Source: Pseudomonas mucidolens (GTDB taxonomy: Bacteria > Pseudomonadota > Gammaproteobacteria > Pseudomonadales > Pseudomonadaceae). Taken from it: 64,000 nt of DNA. The position numbers and the translations under genes were made by a program. Location: contig NZ_LT629802.1 in NCBI RefSeq assembly GCF_900106045.1, forward strand, positions 3,720,001-3,784,000. The letters run 5' to 3'. This document shows positions 56,556 to 64,000 of the stretch, piece after piece (the first letter of the stretch is position 1; every line of letters begins with the position of its first letter). Under the pieces are notes generated by a model, which saw only the letters and a program-made list of their open reading frames with translations, was not told where the DNA came from and searched no databases.

Positions 56556-56756
56556 TCAGTCTGCTTCTTCGATCCACAGGCCTTGAATCGCCTCCAGAAC
56601 CTTTTCTCCACCCCGGTCGGGGATGTCGTCAAATTCGGGTAGCGCCATCACCAGATTGCGCAGCGTGACGAAGTTCACCGACAGAGGATCGACATCCGGA
56701 TGGGCTTCAGCAAGCTGTATAGCGATTTCTTGTACATCAACCCATTTCAGGCTCAT
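56556..56756 (-). CDS. iscX: Fe-S assembly protein IscX
   Basis: A 66-residue acidic protein (MSLKWVDVQEIAIQLAEAHP; ending QGLWIEEAD) that binds IscS and iron in homologues and modulates cluster assembly. Full family length. ATG 56756 is chosen over the longer in-frame start at 56774. Last gene of the isc operon. Confidence 0.93.
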   Translation of the reverse strand: MSLKWVDVQEIAIQLAEAHPDVDPLSVNFVTLRNLVMALPEFDDIPDRGGEKVLEAIQGLWIEEAD

Positions 56757-56770
56757 GACATTTCCTTGAA

Positions 56771-57112
56771 TCAATGCGGCGCTTCGGCCGCATGGTTGAG
56801 CGAATATTTCGGAATTTCAACGGTGAGGTCTTCGGTCCCAACGATTGCCTGACAGCTCAGGCGCGATGTTGGCTCCAGGCCCCACGCTCTATCAAGATAG
56901 TCCTCTTCCAGCTCGTCAGCCTCTTCGAGGCTATCGAAACCTTCGCGGATGATGCAGTGACACGTGGTACAGGCGTTAACGCCGCCACAGGCACTCTCGA
57001 TCTCGATGTGGTTGTCATGCGCGACGTCGAGAAGGGACTTGCCGGTCTCAGCCTCCACAACCATACCGTCCGGGCAATGCTCGGCGTGTGGCAGAAAAAT
57101 GACCTGCGGCAT
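56771..57112 (-). CDS. fdx: ISC-type [2Fe-2S] ferredoxin
   Basis: A 113-residue electron carrier for Fe-S cluster assembly. Cluster ligands are Cys42, Cys48, Cys51 and Cys87 (SACGGVNACTTCHC and RLSCQAI), at the same spacing as in E. coli Fdx. Three bases after hscA. Confidence 0.95.
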   Translation of the reverse strand: MPQVIFLPHAEHCPDGMVVEAETGKSLLDVAHDNHIEIESACGGVNACTTCHCIIREGFDSLEEADELEEDYLDRAWGLEPTSRLSCQAIVGTEDLTVEIPKYSLNHAAEAPH

Positions 57113-57115
57113 CAG

Positions 57116-58978
57116 TTATTCCTCAATTTCATTCAGATTGCGACCCGCCAGGGCGGCTTTTACCGTCTGGTCCATACGACGGGCAGCAAAGGCATCGGTT
57201 ACTTGCGAAAGGCGCTTGGTCTGTTGTTCGATGGCGTAACCATCGGTGCCTTTCATCAATTCGGCCAACTCCTGCATCTGCAGGTCGATGACCATGCGCT
57301 CTTCGGCGTCCAGCAAGCGCTCGCCGTCGACCTCAAGGGCACCCTGCACGGCTTCGAGCAGGCGCTGGGCGTCGACTTGCTGCTCACGCAACACACGGGC
57401 GACCTTGTCGTCACCGGCATATTGGAAGGAATCCTTGAGCATCCTGGCGATTTCGCCATCGGTCAGGCCGTAGGACGGCTTGACCTGGATGCTGGCCTCG
57501 ACGCCCGAGCCCAATTCCCGTGCAGCCACGCTGAGCAAGCCGTCGGCGTCAACCTGGAAGGTCACGCGGATCTTCGCCGCACCCGCCACCATCGCCGGGA
57601 TACCGCGCAATTCAAAGCGTGCCAGGGAACGGCAATCGCTGATCAGCTCGCGCTCACCTTGCAGCACATGAATCATCATGGCTGTCTGGCCATCTTTGTA
57701 GGTCGTGAAGTCCTGGGCGCGGGCGACGGGGATGGTGGTGTTACGCGGAATCACCTTTTCCATCAAGCCGCCCATGGTTTCCAGCCCCAGGGACAAAGGA
57801 ATCACATCGAGCAGCAGCAACTCGCCGCCCTCGCGCTTGTTGCCGGCGAGGGTATCGGCCTGGATCGCCGCACCAATGGCGACCACTTGATCCGGGTCGA
57901 TTTCCGTCAGCGGCTGACGCCCAAAGGCTTCGGCGACAGCTTCGCGAACACGCGGCACACGGGTCGAGCCACCCACCATGACCACCGCAGCAACGTCTTC
58001 CAGCTCGACACCGGAATCACGCACGGCACGGCGACAGGCCTTGAGGCTGCGAGCAACCATCGGCTCGATCAGCGCATCGAAGGTTTCGCGGCTCAACCGA
58101 GCCGACCAGGAACCGTAGGAGACTTCAACGCAAGCCGCGCCAGTCAAGGCTTCTTTGGCGGCACAGGCGGTCTGCAGCAAATTACGTTGCGCGCCCGGAT
58201 CCAGATCGGCGGACAAGCCGGCGCTGCTGATAATCCAGCCAGCAATGGCGTGATCGAAGTCATCGCCACCCAGCGCGCTGTCACCACCGGTAGCCAGCAC
58301 CTCGAACACGCCGCCGGTCAGGCGCAGGATCGAAATATCAAAGGTACCGCCGCCCAGGTCGTAAATCGCGACCAGGCCTTCGGCGTGCTGGTCAAGCCCG
58401 TAGGCCACGGCGGCCGCCGTCGGCTCATTGAGCAGGCGCAATACGTTGAGGCCGGCGAGTTTCGCCGCATCCTTGGTGGCTTGCCGCTGAGCGTCATCGA
58501 AATACGCCGGAACGGTGATCACCGCCCCGACCAATTCCCCACCCAAGGTGGTTTCGGCACGCTGGCGCAGCACCTTGAGAATTTCCGCCGACACTTCCAC
58601 CGGGCTTTTCGGCCCCTGGACGGTGTCGATGAACGGCATGTGGGACTCACCACCGACAAAGTGGTACGGCAGTTGATCGCCCAATTGCTTGACGTCGGAC
58701 AAACCACGACCCATCAGGCGCTTGACCGACAGCACGGTGTTCAGCGGGTCCGCAGACGCCGCCAGCCTGGCCGATTCGCCGACCTCGACGCAATCGGCGT
58801 GATATCGCACAGCAGACGGCAGGATAACCTGGCCATCGGCATCGGGCAGCGGCTCGGAAAGGCCGCTGCGCAATGCAGCAACCAGTGAATTGGTGGTACC
58901 CAAGTCGATACCCACCGCCAGGCGACGCTGGTGCGGTTGTGGACTTTGGCCGGGTTCGGCGATCTGCAGTAGAGCCAT
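57116..58978 (-). CDS. hscA: Fe-S assembly chaperone HscA (Hsp70)
   Basis: A 620-residue Hsp70. The ATPase domain (about 15-395) has [26 protein letters not shown] and [13 protein letters not shown]; the substrate-binding domain follows. With HscB it acts on IscU at its LPPVK motif to release clusters. Start [20 protein letters not shown] matches family length. Preceded by hscB (51 bases). Confidence 0.96.
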   Translation of the reverse strand: MALLQIAEPGQSPQPHQRRLAVGIDLGTTNSLVAALRSGLSEPLPDADGQVILPSAVRYHADCVEVGESARLAASADPLNTVLSVKRLMGRGLSDVKQLGDQLPYHFVGGESHMPFIDTVQGPKSPVEVSAEILKVLRQRAETTLGGELVGAVITVPAYFDDAQRQATKDAAKLAGLNVLRLLNEPTAAAVAYGLDQHAEGLVAIYDLGGGTFDISILRLTGGVFEVLATGGDSALGGDDFDHAIAGWIISSAGLSADLDPGAQRNLLQTACAAKEALTGAACVEVSYGSWSARLSRETFDALIEPMVARSLKACRRAVRDSGVELEDVAAVVMVGGSTRVPRVREAVAEAFGRQPLTEIDPDQVVAIGAAIQADTLAGNKREGGELLLLDVIPLSLGLETMGGLMEKVIPRNTTIPVARAQDFTTYKDGQTAMMIHVLQGERELISDCRSLARFELRGIPAMVAGAAKIRVTFQVDADGLLSVAARELGSGVEASIQVKPSYGLTDGEIARMLKDSFQYAGDDKVARVLREQQVDAQRLLEAVQGALEVDGERLLDAEERMVIDLQMQELAELMKGTDGYAIEQQTKRLSQVTDAFAARRMDQTVKAALAGRNLNEIEE

Positions 58979-59029
58979 GGTAATCAGGTCTTATCTGTCT
59001 ATCAGGCGTGCAATCGGGGCAGCACTGGG

Positions 59030-59551
59030 TTAATCGTCGAGGCGCTCTTCTAACTGGCGCACTTCGTAGGTGAGCTTGTCGAGGAACTGCATGCGCCGCA
59101 TCAGGCGTTCGGCCTGTTCGCGCTGCGCTGCATCATCCCAACAGGCTGCGAAGCTTTCGTTGAGTTGGTCCTGGGCCACTTTCAGGCGACGCTTGAAGAC
59201 CGCGACGCCCGCCAGATCGGCTTCGTCCTGCAGCTCTTCGAGTTCTTCGCGCCACTGCATCTGTTGCAGCAGGAAGTCCGGATCATGCACCGTGACTTCA
59301 AGCGGCAACTCGCCACCGTTCAACGCAAGCAGGTAACGCGCACGCTTAGGTGGGTTTTTCAGCGTCTGATAGGCTTCATTGAGGCTGGCCGACTGCTCCA
59401 GCGCCAACCGCTGCTCACGCTCGGAAGCGTCAGCGAAGCGGTCAGGATGCACCCCACGCGCCAGTTCACGATAGCGCGTGGCAAGCTGATCGAGATCCAG
59501 CCGAAAACTCGGCTGCAGGTCAAATAAAGCGAAATGACAAGGAGTACCCAC
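59030..59551 (-). CDS. hscB: Fe-S assembly co-chaperone HscB (Hsc20)
   Basis: A 173-residue J-domain protein. The J domain spans about 1-75 with VHPDRF as the HPD motif, and a C-terminal three-helix bundle that binds IscU. The start is GTG 59551 (residues [13 protein letters not shown]), preceded by GAGG at six bases. It gives exactly the family length; the in-frame ATG at 59590 would lie in iscA. Confidence 0.94.
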   Translation of the reverse strand: MGTPCHFALFDLQPSFRLDLDQLATRYRELARGVHPDRFADASEREQRLALEQSASLNEAYQTLKNPPKRARYLLALNGGELPLEVTVHDPDFLLQQMQWREELEELQDEADLAGVAVFKRRLKVAQDQLNESFAACWDDAAQREQAERLMRRMQFLDKLTYEVRQLEERLDD

Positions 59552-59559
59552 AAATAGCC

Positions 59560-59883
59560 TCAGATGTTGAAGCTTTCGCCGCAGCCACATTCACCGCGCA
59601 CGTTGGGGTTGTTGAACTTGAAGCCTTCGTTCAACCCTTCCTTGACAAAATCGAGCTCGGTGCCGTCCAGGTAGGTCAGGCTTTTCGGGTCGATGATCAC
59701 TTTCTCGCCGTGACTTTCGAACACCTGATCTTCCGCCACCACCTCATCGACAAACTCCAGCACGTAGGCAAGGCCGGAACAGCCCGTGGTGCGAACACCC
59801 AGACGAATTCCCTCACCTTTACCGCGCCCATTCAGGGAGCGGCGAATGTGCTGCGCAGCCGCTTCTGTCATGCTGATAGCCAT
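59560..59883 (-). CDS. iscA: Fe-S assembly A-type carrier IscA
   Basis: A 107-residue A-type carrier with ligands Cys35 (TTGCSGLAY), Cys99 and Cys101 (GECGCGES). It transfers clusters to apo-proteins. ATG 59883 ([10 protein letters not shown]) with GGAG nine bases upstream is chosen. Confidence 0.95.
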   Translation of the reverse strand: MAISMTEAAAQHIRRSLNGRGKGEGIRLGVRTTGCSGLAYVLEFVDEVVAEDQVFESHGEKVIIDPKSLTYLDGTELDFVKEGLNEGFKFNNPNVRGECGCGESFNI

Positions 59884-59912
59884 CGTTGACTCCTTACTCG
59901 TCGCCAAATTGC

Positions 59913-60299
59913 TTAGATCAAGCCTTTCTTCTGCTTGTAGTCGCGAACAGCCGCCTTGATGGCGTCTTCCGCGAGTACCGAGCAGTGGATTTTCACTGGC
60001 GGCAGGGCCAGTTCTTCGGCCAGTTGGGTGTTGCTGATAGTCACAGCCTCATCCAGGGTCTTGCCTTTCATCCATTCGGTCGCCAGGGAGCTGGAGGCGA
60101 TGGCAGAACCGCAGCCGTAGGTCTTGAACTTGGCATCTTCGATAACGCCGTTGTCGTTGACCTTGATCTGCAGGCGCATTACGTCGCCGCACGCCGGGGC
60201 GCCGACCATGCCGGTGCCGACATCTGGGTCTTCCGCGTCCATCTTGCCGACGTTACGCGGGTTTTCGTAGTGGTCGATGACCTTTTCGCTATAAGCCAT
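59913..60299 (-). CDS. iscU: Fe-S assembly scaffold IscU
   Basis: A 128-residue scaffold on which clusters are built. Ligands Cys37, Cys63 and Cys106 plus Asp39 (APACGDV, TYGCGSA, KIHCSV) and the HscA-binding LPPVK motif are all present. Downstream of iscS by 99 bases that contain two hairpins. Confidence 0.96.
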   Translation of the reverse strand: MAYSEKVIDHYENPRNVGKMDAEDPDVGTGMVGAPACGDVMRLQIKVNDNGVIEDAKFKTYGCGSAIASSSLATEWMKGKTLDEAVTISNTQLAEELALPPVKIHCSVLAEDAIKAAVRDYKQKKGLI

Positions 60300-60342
60300 G
60301 GTACTGAATCCTCACTCATCAGGGCCGCTCTGGAACCCTGTA

Positions 60343-60389
60343 AAAACGCCTGCGTTTTCCGCCACGTTCCTACAGAGCTTGGGTGGCGG
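60343..60389 (-). other. Paired hairpins in the iscS-iscU intergenic region
   Basis: AAAACGC/GCGTTTT (60343-60358) and CCGCCAC/GTGGCGG (60359-60365 with 60383-60389) stand in the 99-base gap. They could act in mRNA processing or in differential expression of iscRS and iscUA. Function is inferred. Confidence 0.4.
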
Positions 60390-60398
60390 CTTCTATAG

Positions 60399-61613
60399 TT
60401 AGTGTGCCGCCCACTCGATCTTGGAGATATCGACACCGTCCTTGTACATGTCCCACAACGGCGACAAGGTACGCAGCTTGGTGACAGCCTCGCAGACTTT
60501 CTGCGCGGCGTAATCGACTTCTTCTTCGGTGGTGAAACGGCCGAACGTAAAGCGGATCGAGCTATGCGCCAACTCATCGTTGCGGCCCAGGGCGCGCAGG
60601 ACGTAAGACGGCTCAAGGGAGGCCGAGGTGCAGGCCGAACCGGACGAAACCGCCAGATCCTTGAGCGCCATGATCAGCGACTCGCCTTCGACGTAGTTGA
60701 AGCTCAAATTCAAGTTGTGCGGTACGCGGGCGGTCATGCTGCCATTGACGTAGAGTTCTTCGAGGTTCTCGACCTGCTTGTAGAAACGCTCGTTCAACGC
60801 CTTGATGCGCACGTTTTCGGCAGCCATGTCTTCTTTGGCCACACGGAAGGCTTCGCCCATGCCAACGATCTGGTGGGTCGCCAGGGTGCCGGAACGCATG
60901 CCGCGCTCGTGTCCGCCGCCGTGCATGGTGGCTTCGATGCGCACGCGTGGCTTGCGGCTCACGTAGAGGGCGCCGATACCCTTGGGGCCGTAGGTTTTGT
61001 GCGCCGAGAACGACATCAGATCAACTTTCAGTTGGGACAGGTCGATGTCGACCTTACCGGTAGACTGCGCCGCGTCGACGTGCAGCAGCACGCCCTTGGA
61101 GCGGGTCAACTCGCCGATGGCCGCGATGTCGTTGATCGTGCCGATTTCGTTGTTCACGTGGATGACCGAAACCAGGATGGTGTCTTCACGCATCGCCGCT
61201 TCAATCATCGCTGGGGTCACGATGCCGTCGGTGGTCGGCTCGAGGTAGGTGACCTCAAACCCTTCACGTTCGAGTTGGCGCATGGTGTCGAGGACAGCCT
61301 TGTGCTCAATCTTGGTGGTGATCAGGTGCTTGCCTTTGGTGGCGTAGAAATGCGCCGCACCCTTGATTGCCAGGTTGTCGGACTCGGTGGCACCGGAAGT
61401 CCAGACGATTTCGCGTGGGTCGGCATTGACCAGGTCGGCGACCTGACGACGAGCGTTCTCGACCGATTCCTCGGCTTTCCAGCCGAATACGTGGGAACGG
61501 GAGGCAGGGTTGCCGAAGTTTCCGTCAACCAACAGGCATTCACTCATCTTTTGCGCAACACGCGGATCAACCGGGGTGGTCGCTGAGTAATCAAGGTAAA
61601 TCGGCAATTTCAT
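60399..61613 (-). CDS. iscS: Cysteine desulfurase IscS
   Basis: A 404-residue PLP enzyme that releases sulfur from cysteine for Fe-S clusters and tRNA thiolation. The PLP lysine is in [16 protein letters not shown] and the persulfide cysteine in [17 protein letters not shown]. Start [18 protein letters not shown] is typical. Follows iscR by 50 bases. Confidence 0.97.
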   Translation of the reverse strand: MKLPIYLDYSATTPVDPRVAQKMSECLLVDGNFGNPASRSHVFGWKAEESVENARRQVADLVNADPREIVWTSGATESDNLAIKGAAHFYATKGKHLITTKIEHKAVLDTMRQLEREGFEVTYLEPTTDGIVTPAMIEAAMREDTILVSVIHVNNEIGTINDIAAIGELTRSKGVLLHVDAAQSTGKVDIDLSQLKVDLMSFSAHKTYGPKGIGALYVSRKPRVRIEATMHGGGHERGMRSGTLATHQIVGMGEAFRVAKEDMAAENVRIKALNERFYKQVENLEELYVNGSMTARVPHNLNLSFNYVEGESLIMALKDLAVSSGSACTSASLEPSYVLRALGRNDELAHSSIRFTFGRFTTEEEVDYAAQKVCEAVTKLRTLSPLWDMYKDGVDISKIEWAAH

Positions 61614-61663
61614 GGACTTTCTCCTAAATCAGGCTGGCTGGCGTGCCGTTAGCTCTGCGGCTG

Positions 61664-62155
61664 TCACTCGACGGCGGACGCTTCAATCTTGTCCAGAAGC
61701 GGCGCCCTGGTGTTGCATCGGCGCTGGTCCTGACGCTGGGCTACTTCTTGCACCTCACGGCGAGTTACAAGATCAGCCAAGCTGATACCACTCAAAAAAT
61801 CATGAATCTGCAGGCTCAGGTCACACCACAAGTGGTGCGTCAGGCAGGTGTCGCCAGCATGGCAATCACCCAACCCCTGACACTTGGTGGCGTCGACGGA
61901 TTCATTCACCGCGTCGATCACCTGTGCAACCTGGATACCCTGCATGTCGCGAGACAACTGATAACCGCCACCAGGACCGCGAACACTGGAAACCAGATTG
62001 CTGCGGCGCAACTTGGCGAACAGTTGCTCGAGGTAAGACAGGGAAATGCCTTGACGCTCGGAGATATCGGCCAGGGACACCGGGCCATTTTGCGCGTGCA
62101 AGGCCAGATCCAGCATGGCGGTCACCGCATATCGGCCTTTTGTAGTCAGTCTCAT
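61664..62155 (-). CDS. iscR: Fe-S cluster-sensing repressor IscR
   Basis: A 163-residue Rrf2-family regulator. The winged helix is at about 10-75, and the cluster ligands lie in [20 protein letters not shown] (three Cys and the following His). Holo-IscR represses the isc operon. ATG 62155 ([19 protein letters not shown]) is the family start. The promoter and two type-1 boxes are just upstream. Confidence 0.96.
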   Translation of the reverse strand: MRLTTKGRYAVTAMLDLALHAQNGPVSLADISERQGISLSYLEQLFAKLRRSNLVSSVRGPGGGYQLSRDMQGIQVAQVIDAVNESVDATKCQGLGDCHAGDTCLTHHLWCDLSLQIHDFLSGISLADLVTRREVQEVAQRQDQRRCNTRAPLLDKIEASAVE

Positions 62156-62188
62156 GGACAAATACCAAGGTGCTTCAGAATGGGAGCA

Positions 62189-62217
62189 ATTATGCTATTC
62201 CCGAGTATTTAAGTCAA
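62189..62217 (-). promoter_or_regulatory. Sigma-70 promoter of the isc operon
   Basis: Reverse strand: -35 TTGACT (62217-62212), 17-base spacer, -10 CATAAT (62194-62189). It overlaps the proximal IscR box. Confidence 0.8.
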
Positions 62218-62221
62218 CTAT
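62197..62221 (-). promoter_or_regulatory. Type-1 IscR box, proximal
   Basis: The 25-base reverse-strand sequence starts ATAGTTGACT and ends CTCGGGAAT. It agrees with the type-1 consensus as I recall it (ATASYYGACT and AGTCRRSTAT halves) at 22 of 25 positions, and overlaps the -35 element. Confidence 0.8.
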
Positions 62222-62246
62222 AAGACCTAGTACTTTAGTCAGGAAT
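62222..62246 (-). promoter_or_regulatory. Type-1 IscR box, distal (weaker)
   Basis: The reverse strand starts ATTCCTGACT. It matches the consensus at about 17 of 25 positions and directly abuts the proximal box, as in other tandem-site iscR promoters. Confidence 0.55.
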
Positions 62247-62341
62247 ACCCGTAAAAAGGGCGCGCAAATCATAGCAGGAAGGGGCGGGGACGAACAGCAG
62301 GAACAAGGACGAACGGGAGTCGCAGACTAACGGAGAGCATA

Positions 62342-62431
62342 TGTGGGAACGGGCTTGCTCGCGAACGCGCTGAATCAGTCGATATAGTCGGCGACTGACA
62401 CTCCGAATTCGCGAGCAAGCCCGCTCCCACA
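62342..62431. repeat. REPIN, GTGGGAGC type
   Basis: TGTGGGAACGGGCTTGCTCG at the left and its mirror ending CTCCCACA at the right, 90 bases, between cysE and iscR. An intact example of the REPIN class targeted by the IS110 elements. Confidence 0.87.
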
Positions 62432-62455
62432 TGGGTTTGCGCTGCTCCCTGGGCC

Positions 62456-63238
62456 TCAACTGACCTTGGTGGTCGTCTCGTCCTTGATTTCGGCGAAATC
62501 TTCTTCGCGCAGCTCTGGAAGGTCTTTAGCGCAGTAGGTGCTGCCCAGCTCTTTCAGCGCCCCGCACATTCCGTCGAGCTTGCCATCCACCGCCTGCAGG
62601 TGATCGAGCAACTGGCCAATGGCGCGCGCCACCGGGTCGGGCATGTCTTCACCGACACCATAGGCATCGAAGCCGATCTTCTCGGCCATCGCCTTGCGCT
62701 TGGCTTCCTGCTCGTCGCCGACTTCCGGCTTGACGATGATCCGCCCCGGGATACCCACCACGGTCGCACCCGGCGGAACAGCCTTGGTGACCACCGCATT
62801 GGAGCCGATCTTGGCGCCCGCCCCGACAGTGAACGGGCCCAATACCTTGGCGCCCGCCCCCACTACCACGCCGTCCCCCAGGGTCGGGTGACGCTTGCCC
62901 TTATTCCAACTGGTGCCACCCAGGGTCACGCCCTGATAGAGAGTCACGTCATCGCCGATTTCAGCCGTTTCACCAATCACAATGCCCATGCCGTGGTCGA
63001 TGAAGAAGCGACGCCCGACCTTGGCCCCCGGATGAATCTCGATCCCGGTCAGCCAGCGACCGAAGTTCGACACCAGTCGCGCCAGCCATTTCCAGCCCAT
63101 GCCCCACAAGGCTCCCGACAGACGATGAATCCAGATCGCATGCATGCCCGGGTAGCAGGTCAGCACCTCGAAGGCGTTGCGCGCCGCCGGGTCACGATGG
63201 AAAACACTCTGGATATCTTCTCGCAAACGCTCGAACAT
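62456..63238 (-). CDS. cysE: Serine O-acetyltransferase
   Basis: A 260-residue enzyme that makes O-acetylserine for cysteine synthesis. Helical N-terminal part (about 1-60), then hexapeptide left-handed beta-helix (about 65-185) with [20 protein letters not shown] carrying the catalytic Asp-His pair, [11 protein letters not shown] and [16 protein letters not shown]. Placed between iscR and trmJ as in P. aeruginosa. Three bases after trmJ. Confidence 0.95.
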   Translation of the reverse strand: MFERLREDIQSVFHRDPAARNAFEVLTCYPGMHAIWIHRLSGALWGMGWKWLARLVSNFGRWLTGIEIHPGAKVGRRFFIDHGMGIVIGETAEIGDDVTLYQGVTLGGTSWNKGKRHPTLGDGVVVGAGAKVLGPFTVGAGAKIGSNAVVTKAVPPGATVVGIPGRIIVKPEVGDEQEAKRKAMAEKIGFDAYGVGEDMPDPVARAIGQLLDHLQAVDGKLDGMCGALKELGSTYCAKDLPELREEDFAEIKDETTTKVS

Positions 63239-63241
63239 TTT

Positions 63242-64000
63242 TTAATCCTTCCGCTTAAGAAGCTCGCCACGGGCCGCTTTCTGGGTTTCCGTGAGGATGC
63301 CACGCAATATGTTCATTTCTGCTCGACTGACTGAACTGCGCCCGTACAGTCGACGTAGGCGCGCCATCAAATGCCGTGGTTTTTCAGGATCGAGGAATTC
63401 GATGGACACCAGGGTCTGCTCCAGGTGCTCATAGAACCGCTCCAGCTCGTCCATGGTGGCCAATTCGCCACTTTTGGTCGACGCAACCTCTTCCTTTTCT
63501 ACCTTGCTCGGCTGCCCTGCGGCTGCCAGCCAGGCCATACGCACCTCATAACTCAACACCTGCACCGCAGCCCCAAGATTCAACGAACTGAACTCGGGAT
63601 CTGATGGAATATGCACGTGATAATGACATCGCTGCAGCTCCTCATTGGTCAAGCCGGAATCTTCACGACCGAACACCAGCGCGATTTCAGCACCATCGGT
63701 CGCCTCCTCGACCACTTTGGTCCCGCACTCGCGGGGATCAAGCAGCGGCCAAGGAATTCGACGGTCGCGAGCACTGGTGCCGAGCACCAGATTACAGCCG
63801 ACCAAGACCTCTTCCAAAGTGGCGACGACCTGAGCTTTTTCAAGGATGTCATTGGCGCCGGATGCACGAGCATCAGCCTCATGGTGCGGAAACAGGCGCG
63901 GTTCAACCAGCACCAGGCGCGTCAGCCCCATGTTTTTCATGGCTCGCGCCACCCCACCGATATTGCCGGGGTGACTGGTATTGACCAAGACAACACGAAT
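63242..64000 (-). CDS. trmJ: tRNA (cytidine/uridine-2'-O)-methyltransferase TrmJ, first residues beyond the window
   Basis: A SPOUT-family methyltransferase of about 253 visible residues that modifies position 32 of tRNAs. The frame stays open to base 64000, reading IRVVLVNTSHPGNIGGVARA; homologues have only a few residues before this. The knot region includes LVFGREDSGLTNEEL and SSLNLGAAVQVLSYEV. Directly upstream of cysE and probably co-transcribed. Confidence 0.93.
   Translation of the reverse strand: MRVVLVNTSHPGNIGGVARAMKNMGLTRLVLVEPRLFPHHEADARASGANDILEKAQVVATLEEVLVGCNLVLGTSARDRRIPWPLLDPRECGTKVVEEATDGAEIALVFGREDSGLTNEELQRCHYHVHIPSDPEFSSLNLGAAVQVLSYEVRMAWLAAAGQPSKVEKEEVASTKSGELATMDELERFYEHLEQTLVSIEFLDPEKPRHLMARLRRLYGRSSVSRAEMNILRGILTETQKAARGELLKRKD

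Overview
The window is chromosomal DNA of a Pseudomonas, most likely of the P. fluorescens group. Gene content and order follow the Pseudomonas core backbone: NagR-NagA-SIS-PTS, purL, mltF, guaA-guaB, xseA, leuA, der-bamB-yfgM-hisS-ispG-rodZ-pilF-rlmN-ndk, the isc operon, cysE and trmJ. A PTS trehalose operon and many REP/REPIN repeats fit the fluorescens group. No rRNA, tRNA or CRISPR array was seen.

Layout. 1-1964: the end of a gamma-carbonic anhydrase gene, two Nudix hydrolases and a periplasmic L,D-transpeptidase. 2228-9390: N-acetylglucosamine operon (GntR regulator, NagA, SIS deaminase, EIIA-HPr-EI fusion, NagE), with operator-like TGGTATT repeats upstream. 9432-10585: IS110-family element, copy A. 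10712-14924: yqfO-like gene and purL. 15211-16671: mltF. 16708-25163: trehalose PTS operon (Cys-less EIIB-like protein, second EIIA-HPr-EI fusion, LamB-type porin, TreA, TreP) divergent from treR, with two TreR-type palindromes between.

25282-34424: a decayed genomic island at the 3' end of guaA. It is flanked by imperfect direct repeats of the guaA terminus and carries a truncated P4-type integrase next to guaA. Its cargo is a lipoprotein, an acetyltransferase, a membrane protein of unknown function, a LysE exporter with an Lrp regulator, and a MarR regulator with an FAD monooxygenase. Fragments of OhrR, LysR and transposon genes and two short inverted-repeat elements lie among them. The probable native guaA terminator sits just outside the far end of the island.

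34407-37536: guaBA. 37776-40398: a zinc-ribbon protein, IS110 copy B (inverted relative to A and apparently identical) and a TauE-type permease. 40532-44749: xseA, an M23 peptidase and leuA with a candidate leader peptide. 44919-46846: omega-amidase and methionine aminotransferase. 47090-56465: the der to ndk cluster. 56556-62155: iscR-iscS-iscU-iscA-hscB-hscA-fdx-iscX with tandem IscR-type boxes. 62456-64000: cysE and the start-proximal part of trmJ, which runs off the window.

The most interesting signal is in the IS110 elements. The 210 bases between the left end and the transposase can fold into two hairpins. The loop of the first contains both halves of the REP target in the polarity expected of a bridge RNA; the loop of the second contains both halves of the element's own end junction. 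Both copies sit in REP sequences, so the guide and its two insertion sites can be compared directly.
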